NCBI GenBank assembly: GCA_007123785.1
Contig: SLGL01000159.1
Span: 1-6,835, forward strand
Direction of reading: 5' to 3'
Length of the DNA: 6,835 nucleotides
DNA from: Balneolaceae bacterium
GTDB taxonomy: Bacteria > Bacteroidota > Rhodothermia > Balneolales > Balneolaceae
Part shown: positions 6,641-6,835 of the stretch, piece after piece
Layout: each line of letters opens with the position of its first letter
How positions within the stretch are numbered: position 1 is the stretch's first letter
Notes under the pieces: model-generated
Seen by the model: the letters and a program-made list of their open reading frames with translations, nothing else
What the model was told of the DNA's origin: nothing
The model's database searches: none
Position numbers and translations under genes: made by a program

Positions 6641-6835
6641 TTACTTTAAACCCTTCCATGGCTCTTCCTCAAACACGTCCACGGTTGCGTTTTCATAGTC
6701 CGTGGCAGGGGAGAGGATCGCTAAAAATGAGACCGGCTCATTGCTCTCGTTAAAGGTGGCGTGAACCATATCTTTCGGGATAAAAACAGAATCACCGGCC
6801 TGCAGTGTTTTCGATTCTTTTTCGATCCACTGTTC
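6641..6835 (-). CDS. Cupin-domain protein, C-terminal fragment (5' part outside window)
   Basis: The minus-strand frame is open from the window edge to the TAA at 6641-6643 and encodes the last 64 residues of a protein. Residues LQAGDSVFIPKDMVHATFNE fit cupin motif 2, G-(X)5-P-X-(G/D)-(X)2-H-(X)3-N: G14, P20, D22, H25 and N29 of the fragment. H25 would be a metal ligand. The following strand PVSFLAILSP and a tail rich in acidic residues (VDVFEEEPWKGLK) complete a small single-domain cupin. Such cupins bind metals and act as isomerases, dioxygenases, sugar-binding or regulatory proteins, so the function cannot be chosen from this end alone. It lies 25 bases upstream of the UPF0261 gene and is probably cotranscribed with it. 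Confidence 0.85.
   Translation of the reverse strand, partial: EQWIEKESKTLQAGDSVFIPKDMVHATFNESNEPVSFLAILSPATDYENATVDVFEEEPWKGLK

Noticed and set aside
6029..6649. Open + strand frame of 206 codons opposite the UPF0261 gene
   Set aside because: Serine/arginine/proline-rich low-complexity translation typical of an antisense shadow, with no upstream signals.
1..6835. CRISPR array, tRNA, rRNA, insertion sequence or phage genes
   Set aside because: No spaced direct repeats, RNA-gene signatures, transposase or integrase sequence was seen.

Overview
The window looks like chromosomal DNA from a Bacteroidota/Balneolota-type (Rhodothermia-like) heterotrophic bacterium. This rests on a large ThuA/membrane-bound-dehydrogenase lipoprotein of the kind common in those groups and in Planctomycetes, an acidic residue stretch directly after the lipoprotein cysteine, AT-rich spacers, and start codons without clear Shine-Dalgarno sequences. 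The taxonomic call is an inference; no rRNA or marker gene is present.

Layout: two converging gene groups. On the + strand (1-1094) lie the 3' part of a GntR/HutC-type regulator (winged-helix end plus UTRA ligand domain) and, 17 bases later, a small exported DsrE-like protein. On the - strand (6835 down to 1234) lie, in transcription order, the end of a cupin-fold protein, a UPF0261/Tm-1-like ATP-binding protein, a phosphoenolpyruvate-hydrolase-like TIM-barrel protein, and a 1043-residue lipoprotein. That lipoprotein joins a ThuA domain, a PVC-type dehydrogenase-like beta-propeller, a helical HEAT-like region and a C-terminal azurin-type blue-copper domain. The groups converge on an AT-rich spacer (1095-1233) with an AT-rich hairpin and an 11-bp inverted repeat. 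A short terminator-like hairpin (4409-4427) separates the lipoprotein gene from the three genes upstream of it, so the lipoprotein may be a separate or partly uncoupled transcription unit.

How the genes may work together: the UPF0261 and TIM-barrel proteins are encoded as neighbours here and correspond to the two halves of the plant Tm-1 protein, so they probably act as a pair. The cupin, the ThuA/dehydrogenase protein and the UTRA regulator suggest catabolism of a sugar or sugar-derived compound, with oxidation outside the cytoplasm and electrons passing to a copper site. The substrate and reactions cannot be read from the sequence. The most noteworthy elements are the complete azurin ligand set fused to a ThuA-dehydrogenase and the split Tm-1 pair. 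I saw no mobile element, CRISPR array, tRNA or rRNA.
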